Shown here: positions 36,300 through 45,212 of the stretch, one piece after another
How the letters are laid out: each line of letters starts with the position of its first letter
Numbering within the stretch: the stretch's first letter is position 1
DNA from: Mangrovitalea sediminis
Lineage (GTDB): Bacteria > Pseudomonadota > Gammaproteobacteria > Pseudomonadales > Oleiphilaceae
Length of the DNA: 64,000 nt
Direction: 5' to 3'
Assembly (NCBI RefSeq): GCF_002514725.1
Contig: NZ_NTLB01000004.1
Location: 372,001-436,000 of the forward strand
Notes under the pieces: generated by a model
What the model saw: only the letters and a program-made list of their open reading frames with translations
What the model was told of the DNA's origin: nothing
Databases searched by the model: none
Position numbers and translations under genes: made by a program

Positions 36300-37691
36300 A
36301 TGAGAACCATCTTTGATAGGTCGATCCGTAAATCGTCACCACATCGTTCACTTTTGCGCTTGAGCGCAGTCGCTGGCGCAAGCGTACTGTTGGCTGCATG
36401 CCACAATCCATTTCATAGTGCATCCGTAAGCGGAGCTGGAACCCCAGCAACCACAACTACAACCACGCCGACTCCAAGCTACACGGTATCAACGCTTGGC
36501 GTTCATGCTGGCCTAAGTGCCCTGAGTCCCTCAACAGTTGCAGCAGCCGCCTCGCCCATAGGCGTTGCCGTCGACCCAACCTCAAAATATGTCTATGTGG
36601 CAAACTCTAGTAGCAAAACGGTTTCTCAATACACCGTCGGCACCGACGGTAGCCTCTCCGCAATGAGTACGCCAACGGTCACTACAAGCGCTAGTCCGCA
36701 ATACCTTGCCGTCGATCCTAGCGGCAAATATGTCTATGTGTCCGACCATGCCCATGCCGACAACACTATTGCCCAGTACACAATCGGCTCCGGTGGCGCT
36801 CTAAGCCCGATGAGCACCGCAACAGTCGCTACAGGCCGTTCCCCGACATACATTGCCGTCGATCCAAGTGGAAAGTATGTCTACGTGGTGAACTCTAGTG
36901 ACAATACTGTTTCCCAGTACACGATAGGACCCGGTGGTGCCCTCACCCCGATGAGTACTGCGACCGTCGCGACTGATACCCTCCCATTCGGCCTTGCCGT
37001 CGATCCCAGTGGCAAATACGTCTATGTGACGAACCTTACTAGCAAAACCGTTTCCCAGTACACCATCGGCTCCGGCGGCGCTCTCACCCCGATGAGTCCT
37101 GCAACGATTGCTACAGGCACAGGCCCCCGGGGCCTGGCTATCGATCCTGGCAGCAAATACCTCTATGTGGCGAACAGCAGCAGCGCCACTATTTCCCAGT
37201 ACACCATTGGATCCGGTGGCGCCCTCACCCCGATGAGCACTGCAACGGTTGCTGCTGGCAACTTCCCCATTCAAATTGCTGCCGACCCGGGTGGAAGATA
37301 TGTGTTTGTGACAAATTACAACGACAACACCGTTGGTCAGTATGCAATCGGGTCCAGCGGAAGCCTTACCGCCCTGACCCCGGCAACATTCACCGTAGGT
37401 ACACACCCCAGAGGCATAGCAACAACCAAAAAGTACACCTATGTGATCAACAACGGTACTAACGATGTCAGCCAATTCGCCTTTGACACCATAGGCGGAG
37501 GCAACATCAGCCCAACAAGTGCCACTGTCGTCTCAGGCAATACAACGACCTTCACGCTAACCCCCAACACAGGATATACAGTTGATCACGTCACTGGTTG
37601 CGGAGGCGCACTCTCTACCAATACCTACACGACGAACACGATCACAACGGCCTGTACGGTAACGGCCTACTTCACGACCAGCGTGCCATAG
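36300..37691 (+). CDS. YVTN/YncE-type beta-propeller lipoprotein with C-terminal InlB-like repeat
   Basis: 463 residues from ATG at 36300. A signal peptide ends LLAAC (Cys34), a lipobox, so the protein is probably membrane-anchored outside the cytosol; a Thr/Pro linker follows. About seven repeats of roughly 48-50 residues (AVDPSGKYVYV-N-SSS-TVSQYTIGSGGALTPMSTATVATG) form a beta-propeller. The last about 65 residues (GGGNISPTSATVVSGNTTTFTLTPNTGYTVDHVTGCGG in parts) match the divergent InlB B-repeat found in surface proteins. The repeats are also strongly conserved at DNA level (unit about 150 bases). Likely a surface or periplasmic binding or structural protein; ligand unknown. Carried between two copies of a terminator module. 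Confidence 0.75.
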   Translation: MRTIFDRSIRKSSPHRSLLRLSAVAGASVLLAACHNPFHSASVSGAGTPATTTTTTPTPSYTVSTLGVHAGLSALSPSTVAAAASPIGVAVDPTSKYVYVANSSSKTVSQYTVGTDGSLSAMSTPTVTTSASPQYLAVDPSGKYVYVSDHAHADNTIAQYTIGSGGALSPMSTATVATGRSPTYIAVDPSGKYVYVVNSSDNTVSQYTIGPGGALTPMSTATVATDTLPFGLAVDPSGKYVYVTNLTSKTVSQYTIGSGGALTPMSPATIATGTGPRGLAIDPGSKYLYVANSSSATISQYTIGSGGALTPMSTATVAAGNFPIQIAADPGGRYVFVTNYNDNTVGQYAIGSSGSLTALTPATFTVGTHPRGIATTKKYTYVINNGTNDVSQFAFDTIGGGNISPTSATVVSGNTTTFTLTPNTGYTVDHVTGCGGALSTNTYTTNTITTACTVTAYFTTSVP

Positions 37692-38068
37692 GTCATTCGG
37701 CGATAGAGAGGTACAGGAGAGCTAAGGGGGAAAGACTGAGTTTGCAACGATGCGGCTTATTTCCCATAGCACGCCCTCGTCTTCTGGTCATAGGTTTTCG
37801 CCACAAACAGTCCCCGCCTCTGCGGGGATTGTATTGTTATGCAACTCGATCGATGAGAGAACGGTTAAAGATCTCGCGGCTTCAAGCGTTGCCCAGTTGA
37901 CCACCGCCGTGCCTTTTTGTGGCCTTTTTCGAACGGAAGGGACTTTCTAACGATCCTTTACAGGAATTGTCGTTTTATGGACGGAATTTCTTGGAAATCA
38001 TAGAACCCGGGGTATCGATTGGATGCATCACATCACATAACGAGGGCGCGCGTTCCCAATCATCAGAC
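37692..38068. other. intergenic region after the beta-propeller gene
   Basis: 377 bases holding repeat copy 2 and, beyond it, nothing recognised. This may include the right end of the island; no copy of the tRNA-Met 3' end was found here by eye. Confidence 0.4.
37768..37839. repeat. duplicated terminator module, copy 2
   Basis: Same sequence as copy 1 (35792-35862) with a few substitutions, including the hairpin TCCCCGC-CTCT-GCGGGGA at 37811-37828. Here the T-run is interrupted (TTGTATTG), so termination may be weaker. Confidence 0.75.
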
Positions 38069-38527
38069 CTAACCGCAATAATCTGTCGATTCACCCTGCG
38101 CCAACTCAGCGTTACGGCGGCGATAGAGGAAGTGATGAACGGCCATCCCGCCCAGCATGGCAACAACAAAAATGACGGGTTTCGTATTCAGCAGGCTCAA
38201 TGCCGCTAGCGCTGGCCCTGGGCAATAGCCGACCAATCCCCAGCCTACGCCGAACAGCGCCGCGCCAATGACCAGGGGGGCATCCACGTCCCGAAGACCG
38301 GAACTGCTGAACAAGGGACGAGACACGGCCGAAGCCGTTTTGCGCTGCCAACGCCAAGCTATCGCCATAACACTCAGGGCACTCGCCATCACCAGTGCAA
38401 GACTGGGGTCCCAGTGGCCGGCGACATCCAGAAATGCCAGGACCTTGGCCGGATTTATCATCTGGCTCACGGAAAGCCCCAAGCCAAAAAGCGTTCCACT
38501 GACCAGCGCTACCAGATTCCGCTTCAC
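38069..38527 (-). CDS. YeeE/YedE family (DUF6691) membrane protein, second half-transporter
   Basis: 152 residues from GTG at 38527, which overlaps the upstream stop (GTGA); the frame is open further but that part lies in the partner gene. Four or five membrane segments and the motif [17 protein letters not shown] with a conserved Cys. The pair of half-proteins resembles the YeeE/YedE sulfur-compound transporters (PmpA/PmpB type), which move thiosulfate or persulfide-like species across the inner membrane. Confidence 0.82.
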   Translation of the reverse strand: MKRNLVALVSGTLFGLGLSVSQMINPAKVLAFLDVAGHWDPSLALVMASALSVMAIAWRWQRKTASAVSRPLFSSSGLRDVDAPLVIGAALFGVGWGLVGYCPGPALAALSLLNTKPVIFVVAMLGGMAVHHFLYRRRNAELAQGESTDYCG

Positions 38528-38976
38528 AGTTTGCCTCCCAGAAGGTGCTGAGTCAGGAACACGACAAGCCCACCGGTGAACATAAACACCATCGTGGCGA
38601 CCAAGGAACGCAGTGAAAAACGGGATATGCCACACACACCATGACCGCTGGTACAGCCGCCACCCAGGCGCGTACCAAATCCGACCAGCAGGCCGGCAAC
38701 GATGAGAAGAGGTGTACTGGCATCGATTCTGACCGCCGATAGATCACCACCCAAGAGGTGGTAAAGGATGGCGCCAACCACCAGTCCCCCAACGAACAGC
38801 CAACGCCAAGCTGCATCGCCACGGCGCAACAGCCCGGCGGTGATACCGGAAATGCCGGCAATACGTCCCTCGGCAAGCAGGAGAAGCGCAGACGCCAGTC
38901 CAATCAAGGCGCCACCCGCAATGGCGCTCCAGGGTGTAAAGTGAGTTATCACGCGTTCATCGATCCTTATAGTCAT
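38524..38976 (-). CDS. YeeE/YedE family membrane protein, first half-transporter
   Basis: 150 residues with about four membrane segments. The signature [20 protein letters not shown] (Cys108, Cys115) is the cysteine-bearing pore motif of YeeE proteins. It is coupled by a 4-base overlap to the DUF6691 gene. No rhodanese, BigR regulator or persulfide dioxygenase gene is adjacent. Function in sulfur transport is known for the family, not shown here. Confidence 0.88.
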   Translation of the reverse strand: MTIRIDERVITHFTPWSAIAGGALIGLASALLLLAEGRIAGISGITAGLLRRGDAAWRWLFVGGLVVGAILYHLLGGDLSAVRIDASTPLLIVAGLLVGFGTRLGGGCTSGHGVCGISRFSLRSLVATMVFMFTGGLVVFLTQHLLGGKL

Positions 38977-39161
38977 TAAGGCGCGCTAGTCTACCCTGCA
39001 ACGGCTACCAGGCAAACCAGCGGCGATGGCCCAGATATATCGGTCATCCTGGCAGATGATTGCGCCAATGATGAGAGAAAAGACGCCAGTGATTCCCTAT
39101 TCACGTTCACATACGACAAACGCACCGGTTGGCTGGATTTTTCTCACCAGCAGGAACCTTA

Positions 39162-39941
39162 TCAACGTCCCTTAGCCACAAAATACGGATTCAGCACTGA
39201 TTCCTTGCCATAGACCATCGGCGCACCCTCCAGCGTCGTCACCTGTCCGCCAGCGGCCTCCAGTACCGCCTGGGCGGCACCGATGTCCCATTCACAAGTG
39301 GGACCTAAGCGGGGGTAATGATCTGCAGCACCTTCTGCGATACGACAGAATTTCAGCGAACTCCCCGCCTGTACCAACACGTGGTCCCCCAACTGATCGA
39401 TGTAAGCGCGGGTCTCATCGTTCAAGTGATTCTTGCTGGCAACGACCCGAAGCGGTTTGCGCGGCTCGACGACGCCTATGGCTCGCCGGCCGGCTGTATC
39501 TATTTTCCAGGCACCTTGGCCGACGATTCCTGCAAATATCTCGTCCAGAGCCGGTGCCGTGACGACGCCGAGTACTGGCGCCCCTTCGTGTACCAACGCG
39601 ATATTGACCGTGAACTCGCCGCTGCGATTCACAAAATCCTTGGTGCCATCGATAGGGTCCACCAACCAGAAGGTTCGCCACTGCTGACGCTCGGCCCAAG
39701 GAATCTTTGCTCCTTCTTCCGACAGGATCGGGAAGGCCGGTTCCAGCTTCGCCAACCCATCCATAATGACCTGATGCGACACTAGGTCCGCTTCGGTCAA
39801 AGGGCTGGCATCGTCCTTATAGGTCACCTCAAAGGAGCGTCGGTAGATCGCCAGAATGGCGTTGTCTGCGGCTTTCGCTATATCGATCACAGACTCAAGC
39901 AGCCCGTCCAACGACAGGCCCGCTGCGTGTTCAGAAGGCAT
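39162..39941 (-). CDS. cysQ: 3'(2'),5'-bisphosphate nucleotidase CysQ
   Basis: 259 residues from ATG at 39941, with GAGG 10 bases upstream; GTG codons just before are possible starts. Metal and phosphate sites of the inositol-monophosphatase fold: SEEG, DPIDGTKDF and WDIGAAQAVLEAAGG. It hydrolyses PAP from sulfate assimilation to AMP. The nearby YeeE sulfur transporter makes a loose thematic link. Predicted membrane-associated in E. coli; no segment is seen here. Confidence 0.93.
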   Translation of the reverse strand: MPSEHAAGLSLDGLLESVIDIAKAADNAILAIYRRSFEVTYKDDASPLTEADLVSHQVIMDGLAKLEPAFPILSEEGAKIPWAERQQWRTFWLVDPIDGTKDFVNRSGEFTVNIALVHEGAPVLGVVTAPALDEIFAGIVGQGAWKIDTAGRRAIGVVEPRKPLRVVASKNHLNDETRAYIDQLGDHVLVQAGSSLKFCRIAEGAADHYPRLGPTCEWDIGAAQAVLEAAGGQVTTLEGAPMVYGKESVLNPYFVAKGR

Positions 39942-40255
39942 ATCCACCACACCTCAGGGAAATAGATTACAGCCTTGTAAGCGATCTCTCACAGCGATGT
40001 CAGAGATGTCCGCTTTGCCCGGCCCCGAAATTCCATAGACTAGTCATCAGCACGGACGCAATGCAACCGTAGGGAGGCGTAACAGGGACGTTTAACTGCC
40101 TGAAGGATCAGGCGCGTTGAGCCACGGAGGGGCGCACACGGATGGTGTGCCCACCCTACCCTTCTCAGGTCTACCATGGACCACTTTCGAGCCCCTTCCT
40201 TTCCATATCCACCTGTACGGAAGGTCCATCAACGGGCCTGGAACAAGGAGTTTTC
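39942..40255. other. intergenic region between cysQ and the ComEA-like gene
   Basis: 314 bases. It contains an imperfect hairpin around 40120-40160 (GGGGCGCACAC and GTGTGCCCACCC), similar to dispersed GGGTGGGCAC-type repeats seen in many proteobacteria. No gene recognised; both divergent promoters should be here. Confidence 0.4.
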
Positions 40256-40573
40256 ATGAAACGGATCCTTCATGCTGCGCTGGCAATGACCATCGCGTTA
40301 CTGGTCGGTATCGCCGCGCCCAGCTATGCGAGCAGCGGCGCCTCCAACAAAGTCACAGCACAGACCCATATCACCAAACCACTCAACATCAACCGCGCCA
40401 GTGCAGCGGAATTGTCCAGCATGCTGAAAGGAATCGGTCCGTCGAAGGCCAGCGCGATTGTCGCTTACCGAAAAACCCATGGTCCCTTTCACTCGATTGA
40501 CGAACTGGTGAAAGTCAAGGGCATCGGCTCGTCGACCATCAGCAAGAATCGGTCGCGAATCAGTATTCAGTAA
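40256..40573 (+). CDS. ComEA-like secreted helix-hairpin-helix protein
   Basis: 105 residues from ATG at 40256 with AAGGAG 6 bases upstream. Signal peptide of about 25 residues (ending SYAS), then two helix-hairpin-helix motifs: LNINRASAAELSSMLKGIGPSKASAIVAYRK and FHSIDELVKVKGIGSSTISKN (read in parts). The family binds double-stranded DNA in the periplasm and helps pull it in during natural transformation. No other competence gene is in the window. Confidence 0.85.
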   Translation: MKRILHAALAMTIALLVGIAAPSYASSGASNKVTAQTHITKPLNINRASAAELSSMLKGIGPSKASAIVAYRKTHGPFHSIDELVKVKGIGSSTISKNRSRISIQ

Positions 40574-40582
40574 CACCTCAAC

Positions 40583-40614
40583 GGGATGGGATACCCTCGC
40601 GCAGCTCCCATCCC
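40583..40614 (+). terminator. hairpin after the ComEA-like gene
   Basis: GGGATGGGA (40583-40591) pairs with TCCCATCCC (40606-40614) across a 14-base loop, 10 bases after the stop. No T-run, so a terminator only by position. Confidence 0.4.
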
Positions 40615-40831
40615 TCTCGCGCTATAGAGCCTTCAAGCAACGTTGCATGCTTATCGTCACACAGGAAAAGCCGCGGCTCAAAACAAAGTGAACTAAACTA
40701 CAACACGAGCTGCAATATCGGCTTGATGCCGGAACAGGTTCCAGTGTACCGGACTGCAGGCTGTTAGCGGGTGGCCCTGGCTTAAGCAGCAAGGGCAATG
40801 GGATGGCTGCAGGTTATCCAAAGGACCCGGC

Positions 40832-43435
40832 ATGAAAGGATCGCATTCCGGAGCAACAGCAAGAACCTCCCTCTTCCTGCCGGGCCGAATATGGTGGCTG
40901 TTCCTTTGCCTCCTCATTAGCACGTTGCCAGTCCACGCCGGGCAAACTGTCAGGGTCGGCGTCTACGAGAATCCTCCGAAGATTTTCTATTCCGACCACC
41001 ATATTTCCGGCATCTTCGGCCAACTCCTGCGGGAAATTGCCGAACGCAAAGGCTGGCTTCTACAGCCAGTGCCCTGCCAGTGGCATCGCTGCCTGGAAAT
41101 GCTGAAAAACGGGCAGTTGGATCTCATGCCCGATGTTGCCATCAATGAACAACGCAACACCGAAATGGACTTCGGACAGGTAGCGGCGCTCTATAGCTGG
41201 TCTGCCGTCTATCGCAACCCTCATGTCAAAATAACATCGATACCGGACCTGAAAGATAAGCGCATTGCAGTGCTGGCTGGATCTATCCAGCAAGCGTACC
41301 TGACGAACCTGATTCGCCACTTTGGCATCCGCAATGCCCAATTGGTGCCGGTGGAGACGTTTCAGCAGGGTTTTCAAGACGCATCGACGGGAATTGTCGA
41401 TGGCGTCGTCGCCAACAATTTCTATGGCGACAGCAAGGCGCCTCACTATAACCTGGAAAGCACCCCGGTGATCTTTCAACCGGCTCAGCTGTTTTTCGCG
41501 GCGCCCAAGGGAGAAGGCGCACGCCTACTCCCACCCATCGATCATTACCTCAAGACCTGGCAAGCAGACTCCAGCTCCGTCTACTACCGCATCATTCGTA
41601 CTTGGGAAGCACTTCCTGAAAACCGGCATGTGCCGACAGCAGCTTGGTGGGGACTGGGGCTCCTGGGAGCACTGCTGGTAGCGGCCTTGGGGGCCGTGAT
41701 GATCCAGCGGCGGGCCGTCAAGGAAAACAAGCAGCGCCTGCGCAGCACCGAAAACAAGCTCGCCGTTATTCTGGACAGTGTCGATGCTTACATTTACATC
41801 AAGGACAATGATCTTCGTTACGTCTACGTGAACCAAAAGGTGTCAGAGTTCTTCAAACGCCCCGCCGATCAGATCATCGGTTTAAGGGATGACAGTTTTT
41901 TCAACTCAGCAACAGCCTCCAAACGACTGGCCAACGACCAGAAGGTTATTTCCGAAGGTGAACGTATAACTTTCGAGGAAACAACCTGCCGTGAAGATGG
42001 CTCGGTCGACAGGTCCTACCTCACCGTCAAGCAACCGCTGATCGACGAAAACGGACAGACTTACGGTCTTTGCGGCATTGCCACTGACTTCACCGAGCAG
42101 CGCAAGAATGCAGAACGGATCAACCAACTCGCATTCTATGACCCGCTGACAAAACTCCCCAATCGCCGTCTATTGCTCGATCGAGCCACCCACGCCCTGG
42201 CGAACTTCCAACGCACCAACTCCGACGGCGCCCTGCTGTTTATCGACCTGGACAACTTCAAGGTACTCAACGACAGCCAGGGGCATGCCCAGGGAGACTT
42301 GTTACTGGAACAGGTAGCAAAGCGTTTGGAGGGGCTGGTCAGGAACAACGACACCATGGCCCGGTTGGGCGGCGATGAATTCGTACTCCTGATGGAAAAC
42401 CTGGGAGAAGACAGTACCCTGGCAGCCCGGTACGTAGAAGTTGTTGCGCTCAAGCTCCTGAACTCTTTCCTTGAGCCCTACCGCCTGCATAAGCTGACCT
42501 ATAAGATCGGCGCCAGCATTGGCGCGGCCATGTTCTCGGATGCGGAAGGCAGCGTCGAGGAACTGTTTAAACGGGCCGACATGGCGATGTACGAAGCCAA
42601 GACGAGCGGCCGCAATCTGCTGAAATTCTTCAACCACCAGATGCAATCGGCACTGCACTTCCGTGCGATGGTGGAGGCCGGCTTGCAGCAGGCCATTGAG
42701 AGCAACCATTTTTACCTTCATTACCAGTCTCAGGTGGACAGCCGCGGCCAGGTGTTCGGTGCGGAAGCCCTCATCCGCTGGCGACACCCCGAACATGGTC
42801 TGCTGTCACCAGCGGATTTCATACCCATTGCCGAAGTCACCGGCCAGATTATGCTGATTGGGGACTGGGTATTACGTACTGCCTGTCGACAACAGGTTGC
42901 CTGGCGGGATGACCCCAGGCTTGAAAAACTGGTGGTTTCCGTCAACGTCAGTACTCGCCAGTTTTATCATCCGGATTTTGTCGCCGACGTTCTTGGTATT
43001 CTCGATGAAACGGGCGCAGACCCGACACGGATCGAACTCGAACTCACAGAGAGCGTCCTGGCGGAAGATTTGGATATGCTGATCGACCGGATGAACACCC
43101 TGAGGGAGAAAGGCATCCGTTTTTCCCTGGATGATTTTGGAACCGGCTATTCATCGCTCAGCTACTTGAAGCGCCTGCCACTGGATCAGCTCAAGATCGA
43201 CCAGTCTTTCGTCCGCGATCTGCTAACCGACCCCAATGACGCCGCCATCGTAAAAAGCATTCTTTCCCTGGGATATAGCCTCGACCTGGCCGTTGTCGCA
43301 GAAGGTGTGGAAACAACGGAACAGCGCGACAAGCTGCTGGCGATGGGCTGCAGCCTCCATCAAGGCTACTACTACGGACGCCCGGGCCCCGCCGAAGCCC
43401 TGATACCTGTCTGCTCAGCGACCACCCACCACTAG
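40832..43435 (+). CDS. membrane receptor with SBP3, PAS, GGDEF and EAL domains
   Basis: 867 residues. An N-terminal signal/anchor, a periplasmic solute-binding type 3 domain (about 38-260: VRVGVYENPPKIFY, LDLMPDVAINEQR), one membrane helix at about 270-290, a PAS domain (about 300-425), GGDEF (RLGGDEF at about 510-516, active site intact) and EAL (EALIRW at about 645, DDFGTGYSS at about 767). Both enzymes look competent, so the protein could make or break cyclic di-GMP in response to a small molecule such as an amino acid. It is a single gene. Confidence 0.9.
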   Translation: MKGSHSGATARTSLFLPGRIWWLFLCLLISTLPVHAGQTVRVGVYENPPKIFYSDHHISGIFGQLLREIAERKGWLLQPVPCQWHRCLEMLKNGQLDLMPDVAINEQRNTEMDFGQVAALYSWSAVYRNPHVKITSIPDLKDKRIAVLAGSIQQAYLTNLIRHFGIRNAQLVPVETFQQGFQDASTGIVDGVVANNFYGDSKAPHYNLESTPVIFQPAQLFFAAPKGEGARLLPPIDHYLKTWQADSSSVYYRIIRTWEALPENRHVPTAAWWGLGLLGALLVAALGAVMIQRRAVKENKQRLRSTENKLAVILDSVDAYIYIKDNDLRYVYVNQKVSEFFKRPADQIIGLRDDSFFNSATASKRLANDQKVISEGERITFEETTCREDGSVDRSYLTVKQPLIDENGQTYGLCGIATDFTEQRKNAERINQLAFYDPLTKLPNRRLLLDRATHALANFQRTNSDGALLFIDLDNFKVLNDSQGHAQGDLLLEQVAKRLEGLVRNNDTMARLGGDEFVLLMENLGEDSTLAARYVEVVALKLLNSFLEPYRLHKLTYKIGASIGAAMFSDAEGSVEELFKRADMAMYEAKTSGRNLLKFFNHQMQSALHFRAMVEAGLQQAIESNHFYLHYQSQVDSRGQVFGAEALIRWRHPEHGLLSPADFIPIAEVTGQIMLIGDWVLRTACRQQVAWRDDPRLEKLVVSVNVSTRQFYHPDFVADVLGILDETGADPTRIELELTESVLAEDLDMLIDRMNTLREKGIRFSLDDFGTGYSSLSYLKRLPLDQLKIDQSFVRDLLTDPNDAAIVKSILSLGYSLDLAVVAEGVETTEQRDKLLAMGCSLHQGYYYGRPGPAEALIPVCSATTHH

Positions 43436-43508
43436 ACCGCAGCAAACCCGGCAGTCTCATGTCGCAGGTTGCCCCCATGTTCAGGTGACACGCGAATTAT
43501 CGCGCCAG

Positions 43509-43571
43509 CTCGATATGCAATTGATTGCATATCGAGACAGCTCTCTGTATTTTTATGCAATAAGTTGCATA
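43509..43571. promoter_or_regulatory. two related palindromes upstream of the SnoaL-like gene
   Basis: Site 1: CTCGATATGCAAT (43509-43521), TG, ATTGCATATCGAG (43524-43536), a perfect 13-base inverted repeat. Site 2: TATGCAA (43554-43560), TAAG, TTGCATA (43565-43571). Both share ATGCAA/TTGCAT and their centres are 40 bases apart, about four helical turns, as expected of an operator pair. The regulator is unknown. Confidence 0.6.
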
Positions 43572-43608
43572 TCACCACCGTTACCAGGCCATGCTAATGG
43601 AGACTTCG

Positions 43609-44052
43609 ATGACCTCTCATTCCTCACTGCTCCCCGCTGTTGCCGAATCAATGAGTCTTTGGCACGACATGATCGCCAAACGTGATCTGAGTGCACTGCC
43701 GACCATCGTGGCCAGCGACGCGACTTTTCGCTCACCCGCTTTTTATAAGCCGTACCACAGTGCGGCCGCGGTTTGCCTGATTCTGAATACGGTGATGACA
43801 GTGTTCAAAGAGTTCGAATATCACAGAACCTTTGCCAGTGAATCCGGACTGGACGTCACGCTGGAATTCAGTGCGATCGTTGGCGACAAGCACCTCAAAG
43901 GCGTCGACATCATCCGGTTTAACGAACAGGGCCAAATCGTCGAGTTTGAGGTCATGGTCCGGCCGCTCAACGCCTTACAGCAGTTGGCGACTGAAATGGG
44001 GGAAAAATTGTCGGCCTACCTGCCGAAATACAAGGACATGCCGTCGAAATAG
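43609..44052 (+). CDS. SnoaL/NTF2-like fold protein
   Basis: 147 residues from ATG at 43609, chosen because GGAG lies 6 bases upstream; ATGs at 43591 and 43597 are possible. The pattern VAESMSLWHDMIAKRDLSALPTIVASDATFRSPAF (in parts) and the strand-rich C-terminus with GVDIIRFNEQGQIVEFEVMVRPL are typical of the SnoaL/NTF2-like cone fold, which includes isomerases and small-molecule-binding proteins. Active-site residues cannot be assigned. The two palindromes upstream suggest it is tightly regulated. Confidence 0.72.
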   Translation: MTSHSSLLPAVAESMSLWHDMIAKRDLSALPTIVASDATFRSPAFYKPYHSAAAVCLILNTVMTVFKEFEYHRTFASESGLDVTLEFSAIVGDKHLKGVDIIRFNEQGQIVEFEVMVRPLNALQQLATEMGEKLSAYLPKYKDMPSK

Positions 44053-44060
44053 TCCTCGGG

Positions 44061-44087
44061 AGAGAGCCGGCCGGGCCAGCGCTCTCT
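44061..44087. terminator. hairpin between convergent SnoaL and yhhJ genes
   Basis: AGAGAGC (44061-44067) pairs with GCTCTCT (44081-44087) around a GC-rich loop; it sits between two convergent stops and touches the yhhJ stop. No T-run. Confidence 0.4.
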
Positions 44088-45211
44088 TAGCGGCTAAGGG
44101 CGAGACTACGACGGAACAGGAGCAGGGATGCCATGAAAAACACGCAACCGATACCAAATAGCGCCAGCAGCTGCGGCCAGATAACCTCAAGTCCCGCCCC
44201 CCGATAGAGCACGGCCTGCGCCAGACTGACGAAGTGTGTTGTCGGTGCAACGGACATAATGTGCTGAACCAGCAACGGCATACTTTCCCTGGGTGTTATG
44301 CCCCCGGAGAGCAATTGCAGCGGCAGGATCACCAGGATCATAAGCAGCCCCAATTGCGGCATGGAACGGGCAACCGTCCCCAACAGAATCCCGATAGACG
44401 TTGTTGAAAACAGGTTCAGCGCCGCGCCAAACAGGAACAAGGCGGTGGACCCGGCAATGGGTACGCCCAACAGATGCCGGACAACCAGCCACAACGACAG
44501 GCCCGCCGCGACCAACACTACCAACCCATTGGACCAGACCTTGGCCAGCATGATTTCAGCGGGCGTCAGCGGCATGACCAGAAGGTGCTCGATGGTGCCG
44601 TGTTCCCTTTCACGGATCAGTGCGGCGCCGGTCAGGATGATACTGAGCAGCGTCACCTCCGAAATGATCTCCATGACGCCACCGAACCAGACGCCGTTCA
44701 AGTTGGGATTGAAGCTGACCCGGGTGACCAGCTGGATCGGCAACTGGGGGGCACGCCCTCCGGGAGACAGGAAATGACTGACCTCGTCGCTGACGATGTT
44801 CTGGATATGGGTGGCCCCGACAAAGGCCTGCGACATGCGGGTGGCGTCGATATCCACCTGGATGGACGGAGCCCGCCCCGCGCGCGCATCCCGCTCGAAA
44901 TGCTCCGGAATCACCAGCACGAAGGTGTAACGCCCGTGGTCCAAGGTCGGGTCGATATCCTTGAAGGCGATTTCCTGGGGCGGCATGAAATATGGGGGGA
45001 AAAAGGCCTCGATAATACGCGATGACAACTCGGAATGGTCTTCGTCAACCACCGCGATCGGCGCATTGTGTAACTCGAGGGAGCCCGCCTTTCCGGACGT
45101 GTATACCATGAACGAAAAGGACAGGATGACAAAGGCGAACAGCACCTTGTCGCTCCACAAGCTGCGTAATTCCTTTACGCCGAGATAGCCGATATTGGAC
45201 AGTTTAGCCAT
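44087..45211 (-). CDS. yhhJ: ABC-2 type permease YhhJ
   Basis: 374 residues. One N-terminal membrane helix, a large extracytoplasmic domain (about 50-175) and a C-terminal group of five helices with the ABC-2 signature (MPLTPAEIMLAKVWSNGLVVL). It follows rbbA by one base (TGATATG). In E. coli the yhiI-rbbA-yhhJ trio is linked; RbbA is ribosome-associated and the trio may also export a substrate. Confidence 0.88.
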   Translation of the reverse strand: MAKLSNIGYLGVKELRSLWSDKVLFAFVILSFSFMVYTSGKAGSLELHNAPIAVVDEDHSELSSRIIEAFFPPYFMPPQEIAFKDIDPTLDHGRYTFVLVIPEHFERDARAGRAPSIQVDIDATRMSQAFVGATHIQNIVSDEVSHFLSPGGRAPQLPIQLVTRVSFNPNLNGVWFGGVMEIISEVTLLSIILTGAALIREREHGTIEHLLVMPLTPAEIMLAKVWSNGLVVLVAAGLSLWLVVRHLLGVPIAGSTALFLFGAALNLFSTTSIGILLGTVARSMPQLGLLMILVILPLQLLSGGITPRESMPLLVQHIMSVAPTTHFVSLAQAVLYRGAGLEVIWPQLLALFGIGCVFFMASLLLFRRSLALSR

Positions 45212-45212
45212 A

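Noticed and set aside
32657-39000. Search for a right attachment site matching the tRNA-Met 3' end
   Set aside because: No convincing copy of CCCCTTGCTACCA was found by eye; the island boundary is therefore not annotated.
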